Assembly (NCBI GenBank): GCA_023091735.1
Contig: JALKBU010000104.1
Span: 1-64,000, forward strand
DNA from: Trichomonas tenax
Lineage: Eukaryota; Parabasalia; Trichomonadida; Trichomonadidae
Reading direction: 5' to 3'
Length of the DNA: 64,000 bases
Shown: positions 30,840-41,905 of the stretch, one piece after another
Numbering within the stretch: the first letter of the stretch is position 1
How the letters are laid out: every line of letters starts with the position of its first letter
Program-made: the position numbers and the translations under genes
The notes under the pieces: model-generated
The model's database searches: none
Seen by the model: the letters and a program-made list of their open reading frames with translations, nothing else
What the model was told of the DNA's origin: nothing

Positions 30840-33800
30840 TTACATATTAGAAATTAGTGGAAGACAAATAACTTCACCATCAAGAGTTCCCATTAAGAGA
30901 TCTTTGAACTCTTCACGGTAAGTAATAGATGTAACACGAACTGCTATGTTGTCTGCTGACCAAACTGTTTCTCCACGATCAGCATTGATGATCATAAGTG
31001 GACCATTCTTCAATGAGATCGCAACATGAACAGACTTGTGGAACCATTCGAAAACTGAAGCGCAAACGAACTCACCTTTGACATTCAAATAATTGATCAT
31101 ATTCAAATTGGAGTCGAATGCCTTGACAATAAGAGAGTCGTCGTTGGAGAAAATAATGACGATTGTGCCGCTCTCTGTGATGTCACAGAATAATGGTATT
31201 CCATCTTCTTCGCAAGAAATTGTATGAGAAGTTCGTCCACTGACGAGACTTGTTGCACTAATGAATCCATCATCACTACAAGAGACAGCAACATCAGCAG
31301 CTTCTGATATAGAAAGACATTTGATGGCTGAGCGATGGAATGGAACGAAAACTGTCTTTTCTTCTGTGTGAAGCATAACTGTTGATGCTGAGTCACCCGT
31401 TGCCCAGAATTTATCGCTAACAGCCAAAGCTGTGATCTTTCCAGAGTGCTTCCTTGTTGTTAGCAATCTCTGGAATGTGAGAGGATTGAAGAATGTGAAG
31501 GCTCTATCGAACTCACTGGCGATCATTAATCTGTTATCATTGACTTTGATTATTGGCTTTTCTGATGAGAATCCTGTGGAAATTCCAGAGCCGATGTATT
31601 CCTGTTCTTCAACGCCATTCTGGTTCACTTTGAGTACATCAAGTTCCTTTGTTATGGCAACGACATTCTGCTTGATTGTGTAGACACTGATGATCTCTGT
31701 TCTCAAAGAGCTGATGATGAGTTTCAATTTCTGCGATGGACTGAGTGCAACTGTGTGCTCGCGAACTTCTGGATGTGGTATATCAAATATCTTCTGTGGA
31801 GCCATACCGAAGCAAGCAGCGAATTCTTGAGCGAACTTGAATTTAACAGGATCCTTCATGAAGTCCTTAGTGATACAATCTGTAAAGAAGTATGGGCAGA
31901 AGTGGTTCTGGCACTCAATGGCGAGTTTTCCGCGGCTCTTGATACCAAATATCAAGTCGATCCATTGTGGAATTCCCACCGTAGCGATTGGACATTCAAG
32001 CGCTTCTCTGTTCTTGCGAATGAAATCTGTTGGAGAACTTGCCCAAGCTGGAAGTGTAACATCGCCATTGTTTGCTGCGCTCTTTCCAAGATCGAATTTG
32101 TTCGAGTTCAAGAGGAAGTCGGGAAGATAGAAGAACTCTGGAATAAGTTCTCTGAAGTCCATTGTTGTGTGATTGACACTTTCCCAAGCACGAGGAATCG
32201 AGTGGAAGAGTCTATCAAAAATATCAAAGCGTCCACTCTGAAGTTCGATATGAAGTGATGTGAATGGTTCCATACGAACTAAGAAACCAATAACAACAGC
32301 AGCACTTGAGTAAAGTGAGCCAAACAAATACCTTGTGTCTTCAGAATCGCTTGAGTTCGAGCGCTCAACCATCACTGCCAATCTTTCAGCATCGAGAACG
32401 CCAATAGGCTTCGAAAGATCTCTGAATGACTTAGGATTGGTGAGATCGAGTTGCTCTGATGTGTAATCAGACAGAACCCAAGGGAAGACTGGATACTGAG
32501 ATAAATCGTTGTAAGTTCTTCCACTGTAGATGTTAATTCTCATCAAATAATCGAAGTTCGAAAGTTGACCATCGCACCACATTTCTGTGGCCTTTCTGAC
32601 CAATTGATTGATATCTGATGCGCTTTGTTGGATGAAAACTTTACGAGCAAACTTTTGCTTCCTAAGGACATCCAAGAATGATTTTCTCTTTCCTCCCGGG
32701 AAGTCCAAAAATATCGCACGCATTGCTGTTGTGTAGATTTCGACAGAAGTGTCCAAAAGCAAGTAATGGCGTAAGAAAACGCTTTCGATTGTTTTCGTCT
32801 CGATTCTGATAAACTTGTTGCTTGATTCGAAGATTAAGCATTCTGGTGTTAATGTTGCACTGCCAGAGTGAACTTTCTTCATTGTAACAAGTCTTGCATC
32901 AATCTTTATCAAAATGTTCTGAGTGCTGTCTTCGCTTTTGGCGTTTTCTTCATGAAGCGTTTCGCCAGAAACTTCTTCGCCAAATACAATATCTTCTTCT
33001 CCTGCAAATGTTGCCATACGAAGCTGCTTGAGGTGATCTGTGTATAGCATTTGAGCATTGGTGATGTTACCAGTATCTCTTAAGAATGATGCATGTTTGT
33101 GATCTGTGTAGAGTGTGTTTTCAATCATCTTTCCGCGCCTGAAGTTCTTTTGCATTGTATCGTCAAGTTTGTAATGAATGTCATGCTTTGATTCAGGTGA
33201 ATTCCATGGACCTCCTTGTGAGCTCAATGTTCTGATTAGTTGTTTGTAGATCTTTGCACCAACGTTCATTTCATTGCGAAGAGATGAAGCAAACTGCATG
33301 ATTTGAGCATTGACTTTATGCTTCTTTGTAAGGACTCTAAGCGATGTTGCGAGATCATTGAGTTTAGTGAAGTTAGTGGAAACTCTTGAACTTGCACCAA
33401 TAATCTTTTCAACAAGCTTTGGAACACTTTTTTCATATTCTTTGATGAAGAGAGACATTTCATTTTCGTAATTGGAGAATTCTTGTATTGCTTCATGAGC
33501 GAAGTGATGACCGCGAGACTTGAAGCAGCCTTCGAATGAATCAATACTTGATCCCCACTGAATCTTTTGCTTCAAATTGAATACGTGTCTCAATGTTTGA
33601 GAAAATACTTCAACATCTTCTGTCATGTAGATGTGGCTGACGTGATTTCGGTCTGTTCTGATGTAGATGTTGCTGAGGCCGGCTAAATAGCAAATGAATG
33701 CTTGCTTCTGAGCTTGGTTGAGATATCTATCTGATGGAATCTTGTTTGTTAAGAATCTGATATGATTGGAGAACATCATAAAGTTGGGAGCGTGAATCAA

Positions 33801-36800
33801 TCCAATCGCGAGTGTGAAACCGTACATGAAGTAAAGAGATTTCTGATTGCCAATGACAATTTGATGCGGAGAGAAGTAATCTGGCATTCCTTCAATGCAC
33901 GACAAAAGGACATCAGCGAGTTCAGCATCATCCCAAGCGCCTTTCTCTGTTGTTCTTGTTGCATATGAATATTGGAATGATGCCATTTCATTGCCCATTC
34001 TGATCATCGCGAGTTCCTGGAATGAAAGTTTCTGAACCTTTGGTCCTTCTTTAGGAACATATGGGAAGCTGTAATACTTGGAGTTGTTTGGAATAGCGAA
34101 TAAGAATGTGAAAACAGTGTTGATGACATCAAGAAGAAGTCTTTCGGAAGCGAATGGATGCTCACCAGTTAATGAGCATCTCAGAACTTCCAAAAGGACT
34201 GCACGTGGAATGTATGTGTAATCTGTTTGGATTCTTTCATTGAGAATGTCGAACAAAACGATCATCTCATCGAGCATGTTTCTGTCAGCACTTGAATAAA
34301 GCGCGGCCAGGATGTTCAACGCAATCTTACTGCTGTTATCGAATCCAGAGGCTTCATCTGGGCAGTGAGCAATGATGAAGAAGAGAAGAGCTGTTTCGAT
34401 CGAGAATGCTTTGTGTAAGATTCTGTACTTCTTCTTTAATGCCTTCTGAAGGTTGGAAAGATAAGCGTATGCGAGATCGTCATCGAATGGAGTGATTGCC
34501 ATTATGCCTAATGCGCAAACACTTGGCTCTTCAATTGATGGAACGAACTTATCATCAGTCAATGAAGAAACTGTAACTTTGAGGATTCCTTCATCAGACT
34601 TTTCATCGAATAATCCAAAGATATATCCAAAGACAACATCGGCTAAGTTAATGGAATTCTTGTTTGTGTTTAGAACTGCTAGGATGGAATCAACCCACTC
34701 TTCGAATGTGTATGGCCTTAAGAAGAGCTCTCTGTAGCTTCTTTCGAGCTTTGAGAACTTCACGAAGATGTGTATACATAAGATATGCAATTCCTCTCTT
34801 TCGGAAAGCAATAACTGGAAGAATGAATCAAAGTTCAAGTGTCCTGCAATTTGATCGACAAGTTTTTGATCTTGAGACTGAATCATTGAAACCATGAATC
34901 TCAGTGTTTCAAATGTTAATGATAAATCATCAACATCTGTTGCGAAATAGATTAATGCCAAAGAGTTGAACTCTGTGAATGAATCACGGAACATCTTTGC
35001 AGTAAGTTTCCATAACTCAGCACGAACTGGATATAAATCTTCTGGGCGATGAACTTCTGCTTCTTTGGAGTTCTTTAATATCTTTGGACCAGCAAATAAC
35101 GAAAGCTTTGGTGTTGGTTTGCACCAATAACAGGTCTTGATTGTGAACAAAATCTTGTTCGCTGATGCAGCAATTCTGAACAAATATCTCAAATTTTCAT
35201 CGCTTTTGTCGTAAATTTCGTTCAAAACTTGGTAAATCGCAACGTGAACTTTGATGTCAGCATACATCAACATTCTAACATCCAAGAAGATGTCTTGAAT
35301 CATCGAAATGACAAGTTCATCATTCTTCAATTCCATGAACAAGACTTTGAATAATTCGACTGCTTGTAATGTGATGTGCTTTGAAGAAGCTCTTGAAATA
35401 AGATTTCCAATCATCTTGAATCCTTTGATAGAAGCGAAGGTTTGCTGATTTCCTGGATTATCTCTTAAGAAAGCAATCAATAACTTAACGAGAATTGGTA
35501 AAAATTCGGTGTCATAAACATCACATTTTCCTGTTGCCATATCCAATTGTGCGAAGAATGGAATAAGAACACCAGCACCACCAATAGCAGATACAACCAT
35601 AGAAGAGGTTGGATAATAACCAAAAGTTGCACCATTGTTGATGGATGCTGATGGCTTTGTGTGCAAATGAGACATGTTTCCAACTTTGTCGTTGCTGCAA
35701 ATTGAAGCTGATAATAAGAATAGGAATGAATCAGCAATTTCCTTTGTGAACACTGACTCAAACATTGCTGGGAAGTCATCCTTTTCGGTTGGATCGAATG
35801 TTGTCATTGATGATCTTGGAATTCTTCCCATTAATTTTGCGGTTTGATATGGGATGCAAATATTCGATAATCCGCAAATTCCAACATTGCAATTCATATT
35901 CAAGCAGATTGGAACTTGTTCGAGTTTGTCTGTGAATGGTTTAATCTTGATTTCGTGAGCAACTGAGAACTTTCCATTGTTGTAGACGCTTAATATATTT
36001 CCATCATAAGTGATTATGATTGATGTCCATGTGTTGAGTATCATTTCGATATCGAAGTCTTGATAATCAGCCTTTGTATCATCTCTGTAACTATATTTTA
36101 GCTTTGTTCCAGACATAGAGAATGTCAATGAGTTCTTCGAAGACCATGATTCCAAATAGATCAACTTTCCTTTGTTCGTTGAGTTCAATAACTCAATATC
36201 AATCAAAATTGTGAAGTTGGACAAAGGAGTCGATAAATTCATTGGAGAAACAGCGAGACAAGCATCTTTCTCAGTTAAGTGGAAGAATGAAGAAGGAGCT
36301 TCGAAAGGAGATTGGAAGATCAACAACAAAGACATTAAGAAGTCATTTGTTGTTATGGGCTTCTTGCCATTCTGCAAAGCTGTCATATTCTGGAATATTG
36401 TCATTAAATCATTGGCTTTGACAGAGTATTGAGATAAGAAAGTGAATAATCGACTTGCTTCAGCGAATAATGTGTCGACTTCTTCGTTATTTCTGTAGTT
36501 GCACAAGAACTGAACAAGTGTCGTTGTGAAACTTGAGTTGTTGATTTGGAGACCTGAATGTGCATTTGCTTCGCATGTTTCGTTAAGATAATGCAATAAA
36601 TTGTATTTTTCTTCATCTGTTTCCATTAAGCTGAAGATCAATGACAAAGGCTCTGCGTTGTAAATTGTTCTGAACTGATCGGGCAATACTTGATCATCGA
36701 AAACAATGTACCAGAAATTATCAACAAGTTTCTGCTTTCCGCTTGATTTGGCGATTTCTTCAACAAGTGGTTTGATTTTAGAGAACAAATCGAAGCTTGT

Positions 36801-38897
36801 GAAAAATTCTCTAAACTTGCCTTGTAATTTAGAACATCTTTGAGCAAGTTTGAGTATTGCAAGCAAATCGCTATCATTTTTAGTTTCCAACGCAAGAGAA
36901 ATCAATAAATCGGCAAACTTTGGAGATAACATGTTCGAAGCAATTGTAATTGAGTTATATTCGATAACATCGTAGATTGTTGCAATAACAGCACGAGCGA
37001 ATGAAAGATAATTCTTGTCAGCTTTTGCTTTTTCGAGAGTTTGGCAGAAGAAGTTATAAATGTATATAATAACTTTCGAATTTCTGTCGAGAATATACAA
37101 AGCCTTCTTGATGCAGCTGAGAGCGAAATTTGAAACATTTCCTTCATAAACATGCTGAATAATCGATTCAACCAATGGTTCTGATTCGAAACAGAAAGCA
37201 CAGCAAATTGGATCTGTCAGCAATGTGAAAATGAACTTGAACAATGATTTACGGCATTCCTTGACATTATTGAACTTCGCTTGAATTTTTTCTTTTGCTT
37301 CTCCTTCTTCAGCAGCAAGGAGTTGTTTGCTGAATTCATAGTGTAAGTTCTGGAGAAGGAACATTAAGTTAGCAATTCTCAAATCGAATTTGTTTTCTTG
37401 CAATGTTATTTGTAACTCAATTGGACAAGAAATAGCAACTTGGCAAAGAGCTGTCGTAATTAATCTTGGATTCTGCAGTCTTGTGAGACATCTCTCAAAA
37501 CGTTGAAGAATCAAAGTAAGCATTGAACGATAATAATTTTCTGATTTCAAAAGATTCAAATTCAAATTCGAAATAAATAAGAGCAACTCATCATTAGTGT
37601 ACTTAGTTAGGACTTCTCCAAGCAACATTTGCATAATATTAGCTGAAACTAATTCTTTTTCGAAATTTTGTATATTAGCAATCATAACTGAACGAACGAA
37701 CACAGCAGCAAAGAGCAAAACTTTATATGTTCTTTTTCCACGTGAAAGTTCCATGAACCGCACTAAAAACTTCGAAATATAATCGGCTCTGAATTTCGCG
37801 AACTGTGTTAAAGCAGAAACCATAATATTGAAAATAGGATTCTTCATGAAACTTGCTGGAATTGATGGCAGTGTGATTTGCGTGTTAAACTCTTTAGAAA
37901 TGGTTTCATTTGTAATAATAAATTCTTCATCAAAAGTTGATGTGATTCGTGTTCTGACTGGTACTGTTGCTGATGGAACAAACAAATCGTTCTCCTCTTT
38001 GAAAATCAATCCGTTGAAATCGAAACTTAAGTTATAATTAAGAACAAAAGTCGAAATTTGGACAATATTTTGATCATCAAAGAAGTAATCAATGCCAACA
38101 GAATACCTGCCACATATTTTCGTCAATAATACAAGAATTAAAACTTTCGTTTCGAACAAAAATCCCGAAATCTCTGTGTTAAGGATCCATTGAAGTTTGT
38201 CAATAAGAGAAGCGTAGTTAAAATTGATGTTTTCAGATATGTAAAGTGATTTGGATGTTAAAATTACGATATCATGAATCAAATCGAAAATTTCTTGACG
38301 GCAATCGGGTGTATTATTGAATGTTTGGACTAAATACAAAAAGAAAGCTTGAAAAACTGGAGCTGAGCCATCCATTGTCTGGAAAGTTGCTTTATATAAT
38401 TTCATTGCCACCAATGATATATCGACAAGGTCATTAGATTCTGGTGCAGAAATGTCGGTTGATCTGAGGTGTGGCAAAATTTGTGTCAAACAAAAGGCTG
38501 CGGAGCAAGAAAGAACATTATTTAATCTTGGATATGAATTTAATTCTCTTGTAACGATTTCAATGAGACTGCATACTTCTCTATAGTAAGGAGCGCGTTC
38601 TTCGATTGGTATTTGTGTCATAAAGAAGCCCAAAGCGTATAATTTTCTTGCTGCAAGCAAAGCGTTTTTAGCTGGAACTTCTACCTTCAACAAACCTTCG
38701 AAATTGAATATAATGGAGAATAATTCGAAGTATGAATACTCCGTTTTCGTTGTCATAATATACGAAGCTAAATTTTGATCGAATTGAGGGAGAGAATTCT
38801 CGTTATCAGTGACAGAAAATAATGTTATGCAGTGTAAAACCATAACATCGTGGTTCAGTGTCTTTATTGGGCGAAAAAACACCGGAGAAAAACTCAT
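30840..38897 (-). CDS. giant BEACH-WD40 protein
   Basis: This is a 2,685-residue protein of the BEACH family (relatives of LYST, neurobeachin and ALFY), which act as scaffolds in membrane traffic and lysosome or autophagy regulation. Start ATG 38897 (MSFSPVFFRPIKTLNHD). Residues 1-870 are alpha-helical armadillo-like. About 875-1020 is a ConA-like lectin/LamG-type beta domain (SPMNLSTPLSNFTILIDIEL, NTWTSIIITYDGNILSVY). Another helical part runs to about 1950. The PH-like domain is at about 1990-2090. The BEACH domain is at about 2100-2375 (NFDYLMRINIYSGRTYND, QYPVFPWVLSDY, YLFGSLYSS, LIPEFFYLPDFL, GIPQWIDLIFG). WD40 repeats fill about 2395-2685. The domain order is that of the family. The 8-kb frame has no interruption. 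Confidence 0.95.
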   Translation of the reverse strand: MSFSPVFFRPIKTLNHDVMVLHCITLFSVTDNENSLPQFDQNLASYIMTTKTEYSYFELFSIIFNFEGLLKVEVPAKNALLAARKLYALGFFMTQIPIEERAPYYREVCSLIEIVTRELNSYPRLNNVLSCSAAFCLTQILPHLRSTDISAPESNDLVDISLVAMKLYKATFQTMDGSAPVFQAFFLYLVQTFNNTPDCRQEIFDLIHDIVILTSKSLYISENINFNYASLIDKLQWILNTEISGFLFETKVLILVLLTKICGRYSVGIDYFFDDQNIVQISTFVLNYNLSFDFNGLIFKEENDLFVPSATVPVRTRITSTFDEEFIITNETISKEFNTQITLPSIPASFMKNPIFNIMVSALTQFAKFRADYISKFLVRFMELSRGKRTYKVLLFAAVFVRSVMIANIQNFEKELVSANIMQMLLGEVLTKYTNDELLLFISNLNLNLLKSENYYRSMLTLILQRFERCLTRLQNPRLITTALCQVAISCPIELQITLQENKFDLRIANLMFLLQNLHYEFSKQLLAAEEGEAKEKIQAKFNNVKECRKSLFKFIFTLLTDPICCAFCFESEPLVESIIQHVYEGNVSNFALSCIKKALYILDRNSKVIIYIYNFFCQTLEKAKADKNYLSFARAVIATIYDVIEYNSITIASNMLSPKFADLLISLALETKNDSDLLAILKLAQRCSKLQGKFREFFTSFDLFSKIKPLVEEIAKSSGKQKLVDNFWYIVFDDQVLPDQFRTIYNAEPLSLIFSLMETDEEKYNLLHYLNETCEANAHSGLQINNSSFTTTLVQFLCNYRNNEEVDTLFAEASRLFTFLSQYSVKANDLMTIFQNMTALQNGKKPITTNDFLMSLLLIFQSPFEAPSSFFHLTEKDACLAVSPMNLSTPLSNFTILIDIELLNSTNKGKLIYLESWSSKNSLTFSMSGTKLKYSYRDDTKADYQDFDIEMILNTWTSIIITYDGNILSVYNNGKFSVAHEIKIKPFTDKLEQVPICLNMNCNVGICGLSNICIPYQTAKLMGRIPRSSMTTFDPTEKDDFPAMFESVFTKEIADSFLFLLSASICSNDKVGNMSHLHTKPSASINNGATFGYYPTSSMVVSAIGGAGVLIPFFAQLDMATGKCDVYDTEFLPILVKLLIAFLRDNPGNQQTFASIKGFKMIGNLISRASSKHITLQAVELFKVLFMELKNDELVISMIQDIFLDVRMLMYADIKVHVAIYQVLNEIYDKSDENLRYLFRIAASANKILFTIKTCYWCKPTPKLSLFAGPKILKNSKEAEVHRPEDLYPVRAELWKLTAKMFRDSFTEFNSLALIYFATDVDDLSLTFETLRFMVSMIQSQDQKLVDQIAGHLNFDSFFQLLLSEREELHILCIHIFVKFSKLERSYRELFLRPYTFEEWVDSILAVLNTNKNSINLADVVFGYIFGLFDEKSDEGILKVTVSSLTDDKFVPSIEEPSVCALGIMAITPFDDDLAYAYLSNLQKALKKKYRILHKAFSIETALLFFIIAHCPDEASGFDNSSKIALNILAALYSSADRNMLDEMIVLFDILNERIQTDYTYIPRAVLLEVLRCSLTGEHPFASERLLLDVINTVFTFLFAIPNNSKYYSFPYVPKEGPKVQKLSFQELAMIRMGNEMASFQYSYATRTTEKGAWDDAELADVLLSCIEGMPDYFSPHQIVIGNQKSLYFMYGFTLAIGLIHAPNFMMFSNHIRFLTNKIPSDRYLNQAQKQAFICYLAGLSNIYIRTDRNHVSHIYMTEDVEVFSQTLRHVFNLKQKIQWGSSIDSFEGCFKSRGHHFAHEAIQEFSNYENEMSLFIKEYEKSVPKLVEKIIGASSRVSTNFTKLNDLATSLRVLTKKHKVNAQIMQFASSLRNEMNVGAKIYKQLIRTLSSQGGPWNSPESKHDIHYKLDDTMQKNFRRGKMIENTLYTDHKHASFLRDTGNITNAQMLYTDHLKQLRMATFAGEEDIVFGEEVSGETLHEENAKSEDSTQNILIKIDARLVTMKKVHSGSATLTPECLIFESSNKFIRIETKTIESVFLRHYLLLDTSVEIYTTAMRAIFLDFPGGKRKSFLDVLRKQKFARKVFIQQSASDINQLVRKATEMWCDGQLSNFDYLMRINIYSGRTYNDLSQYPVFPWVLSDYTSEQLDLTNPKSFRDLSKPIGVLDAERLAVMVERSNSSDSEDTRYLFGSLYSSAAVVIGFLVRMEPFTSLHIELQSGRFDIFDRLFHSIPRAWESVNHTTMDFRELIPEFFYLPDFLLNSNKFDLGKSAANNGDVTLPAWASSPTDFIRKNREALECPIATVGIPQWIDLIFGIKSRGKLAIECQNHFCPYFFTDCITKDFMKDPVKFKFAQEFAACFGMAPQKIFDIPHPEVREHTVALSPSQKLKLIISSLRTEIISVYTIKQNVVAITKELDVLKVNQNGVEEQEYIGSGISTGFSSEKPIIKVNDNRLMIASEFDRAFTFFNPLTFQRLLTTRKHSGKITALAVSDKFWATGDSASTVMLHTEEKTVFVPFHRSAIKCLSISEAADVAVSCSDDGFISATSLVSGRTSHTISCEEDGIPLFCDITESGTIVIIFSNDDSLIVKAFDSNLNMINYLNVKGEFVCASVFEWFHKSVHVAISLKNGPLMIINADRGETVWSADNIAVRVTSITYREEFKDLLMGTLDGEVICLPLISNM

Positions 38898-39489
38898 TCC
38901 CAAAATTGAAACAAAAAGGTGATATAATTTTAACCTTTTCAGGCAGAATTAGATAAAACTTGAAATCTCTTTGAAAATCCTTTACTACCATTATATACTT
39001 CACCTATGTAATGCCGTTATAACATCAAAACAAGAAAATATAGTTTATATCATAATCAAAATATATTATTCTTCAAATATGAACTTAAAAGCATTCAGAT
39101 AACTCCATGATATAAATTAGCTTCACGTGGTTTGGTTTACAAGTTATATTCAAGTATTTTAATTTGATAGATATTTTATTAGACTCCATGAATGCAGAGT
39201 GCTGAATTCAAGTAAAGGATCTGAATTTCCAGCAGCCTTTCCTTTGTTTCTGCATTTAATATTTTCAATTTTAAAATATCATTAATTATTTTGGATTCCG
39301 TTGTACTTCTTAAGTATCTAAATGACAGCTAATGATATCTTCGTTCCATCTATGCTGATAGACATGTTCAATTTGCGATGAAATAATTTTTGCTTTGAAA
39401 TATTGATATTGTTTATGTTTCAATGACTTAACAGACATGGATAATGTATATTTGATAAATGTTAATTTGTATAATGTATCAACAGCTGT
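38898..39489. other. intergenic, nothing recognised
   Basis: This AT-rich region lies upstream of the BEACH gene on minus and holds its promoter. The exact Inr is unclear (TCACCTT-like at about 38919-38925). No other gene or repeat was seen. Confidence 0.4.
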
Positions 39490-40200
39490 TTATAGTTGAG
39501 GTGATTCTTCGAGTAAATAAAGGTGACCTTGCTGTTCTTCTATGTCAAGACATTTATCTAAATGTGTTCCTTTTCCGAATGCAGACTTTAGAGAGCCACT
39601 GTCCGAGATTTTTATAACAACACGAGGCTTAACAACTTTGAGTTTCGCATGGTAGATATTATCATACAATGCAGACAATCCGAAAGGATAAGCAATGAAA
39701 TTAAGAAACTTTCCAAAGCAGCTATTAATGAATTTGTAATACTTGCTTTCTTTGCCACCCACAGCACCATATCCGATTCCATATATCCGTGTTTTGATCT
39801 TGATGGTATCAGGCTCCACTCCATGTTTCGAAATTACTTCCCCTTTTGTAGCTTCGATTTTCGCAACCATTCCTTCTTCCAATTGAACTTCGATGTCTGG
39901 TTTCACGAAAACTAAGCCTGATTCGAATATATTCTCAGCCTGAACTATTTACCACAATCCGTACTGAATATAATCAGATCCAAAATCATCTCCTTTCCTT
40001 CCATATATTGACATTATTGGCGGATTGTTTTTAAGAAATGGTTGAACTTTCTTGATTTTATGATGTGAACACTTATTTGTACATAATTTGACTGTTTCAA
40101 CCCAATTATATATGGATGTGAGCAATGGGCACTTTTTTGATGCGCGCGGATTTTGCTGATTTACAGATCTCGCGCAAAGCGCCTCGAAACCTCCAAATAT
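39490..40200 (-). pseudogene. unknown protein gene with an in-frame TAA
   Basis: From 40200 to 39490 one minus frame stays open apart from a single TAA at 39949-39951. Upstream of it reads CTNKCSHHKIKKVQPFLKNN and MSIYGRKGDDFGSDYIQYGL; downstream reads ENIFESGLVFVKPDIEVQLE, IKTRIYGIGYGAVGGKESKY and RVVIKISDSGSLKSAFGKG. Both sides look like real coding sequence and together give about 236 codons. I do not recognise the family. The upstream end runs into TGA just before 40200 without an ATG, although an ATG in another phase (40207) begins MNEYLEVSRRF, so a frameshift near the start is also likely. A short product from Met at 39870 is the only ATG-initiated remainder downstream of the stop. Confidence 0.6.
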
Positions 40201-40529
40201 TCATTCATTGCCTTGCAATATTTAGCCACCCGCCTGATTAAATTTTATAAACCCTAACTATTATCGTCCCCCATTTTTCATACTTGCATCATAATAGCTT
40301 TGTGAAGTAAGGAATAGTTTTATAACATCATTTGTAAGGAAAGTGATTGTTTGTAAATTTCGTATTGTCGGATTCCAAACAATTGGGAATCAAAAGGTGG
40401 TTAATTTACAATACGCCAATTTTTCATTAAAATCTGCATCTATAGGCGATGGAGGACCAGGTTACAAATAAAAAATTGAAAATACATCGGCTTCATTTTT
40501 GAACGCTTCATCGGATTTTTTACTTGATT

Positions 40530-40535
40530 TCATTT
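40530..40535 (+). promoter_or_regulatory. Inr-like element (TCATTT) of the flavoprotein gene
   Basis: TCATTT lies 5-10 bases before ATG 40540, the classical trichomonad initiator distance. Confidence 0.55.
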
Positions 40536-40539
40536 CTTA

Positions 40540-41253
40540 ATGAAAGTTTTGATTCTCGTTTCTCACGTTGATCCCACGAAGAATGCTCATTCATATAGAA
40601 TCGCTAACGCCATCAATGACTCATTAAAAGAGAGTGGTCATGAATGCAAAATAATAGATCTTGTGAAAGCCGGCTTTGACAAAGTTGCAACAGTGGAAGA
40701 CTTTAAGGAAGTGAAGTTAGATCATTTTGACTACGAAGATAACCAAAACAAAGATAATTTAATCGATATTATCAAAATTCAACAGGAAAACATTAAATGG
40801 TGCACACATATTATCGTGATTGGTCCAGTTTGGTTCGGAAGACTGCCTGGTTCCTTCTATGCTTATACAGAACGCGTAATTACTTCTGGTTTCGCATGGA
40901 GTAAAACAAATAACTTCGAAACAGGGTTACTCAGCGATAAAAAGGTTGTCACTATAGTTACTGCAGGAGCTCCTGAGTTCTTTTTTACTCCTGAAGGAGA
41001 TGGTGGATTAGATGCGATTTTGTTTACGGTCTCATATCCATTTAGATATGCAGGAATGAAAATTATACATGCCTTGGGTATTTATGACGCCAAACTAGCT
41101 GAAAAAATTGAAGAGCACAATCTTTGGATTGAAAAATTAAAGAAAGTTGTTCTTAAACTTGATCAGTGGAAGACAATTCCATTCAATGACTTCAGGTATC
41201 CTATTCTTGCTAATATGAGAACTGAAACACTTGATACAATAGTTGATGAATAA
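40540..41253 (+). CDS. flavodoxin-fold NAD(P)H:quinone reductase-like protein
   Basis: This is a 237-residue cytosolic protein of the Flavodoxin_2 / NQO1-MdaB type, which uses FMN or FAD to reduce quinones or related electrophiles by two electrons. The first strand and loop (MKVLILVSHVDPTKNAHSYR) resemble the phosphate-binding start of the family. The region at about 87-120 (THIIVIGPVWFGRLPGSFYA, then ERVITSGFAW) is the second flavin-binding loop, and KKVVTIVTAGAPEFFFTPEG follows. The length fits the family. The sequence cannot tell whether it uses FMN or FAD, or which substrate. In oxygen-sensitive trichomonads such enzymes often serve oxidative-stress defence. The start is set by the Inr. 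Confidence 0.88.
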   Translation: MKVLILVSHVDPTKNAHSYRIANAINDSLKESGHECKIIDLVKAGFDKVATVEDFKEVKLDHFDYEDNQNKDNLIDIIKIQQENIKWCTHIIVIGPVWFGRLPGSFYAYTERVITSGFAWSKTNNFETGLLSDKKVVTIVTAGAPEFFFTPEGDGGLDAILFTVSYPFRYAGMKIIHALGIYDAKLAEKIEEHNLWIEKLKKVVLKLDQWKTIPFNDFRYPILANMRTETLDTIVDE

Positions 41254-41905
41254 AAACATTTCTATCACCACAAATCCAACTATGTATGATAAATAAATGA
41301 ATAACCCTATTAAATTTATGAGTGATTTTGGATATATTATATAAATATTATTTCTAAATTTTCATTAATGAATTTGAACGCTTGTTAAGCTGTATTTTAA
41401 TTTTTTAGTAACTATATATTCTGTCTGCAGATAAAATGCTATACAATATAAATAATTTTATGATCTAAAAATATATTATGAATATTCAAGCTGTGGAGTT
41501 AAGGAACTCATTTCAAGAGAAATTTATTGCATTCCATATTATTGATTCAAAATGATACTTTAATAAATAAATTTTGTAATACAATCATTTAATTGACACT
41601 TTTTACTTTCTCGATATGACTTTCATAAGTTTTAACTCTTATGTCATAAGACACAATGGTTAAAATAAATGATGAATTAATGTTGCAAATATATTGTCGT
41701 ATTAAGGTTGTGTTAGTTGATATTCGTACTAAAAAGTCCATGACTAACAATAATCTTGTGCAAAATATAGCATTATCTATTCATCAAGATTTGCTCAATG
41801 AGAACATGTTATGACTTTTACATGTTGTACGCTAAATTTCACTTACACTTCATGAATATGTGAATGCTGTGGTCATAAATACGTCCAAATCCAATTCGAT
41901 AGCAT
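41254..41905. other. intergenic, nothing recognised
   Basis: This AT-rich gap lies between two plus-strand genes. No open frame of note, repeat or RNA signal was seen. Confidence 0.45.
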
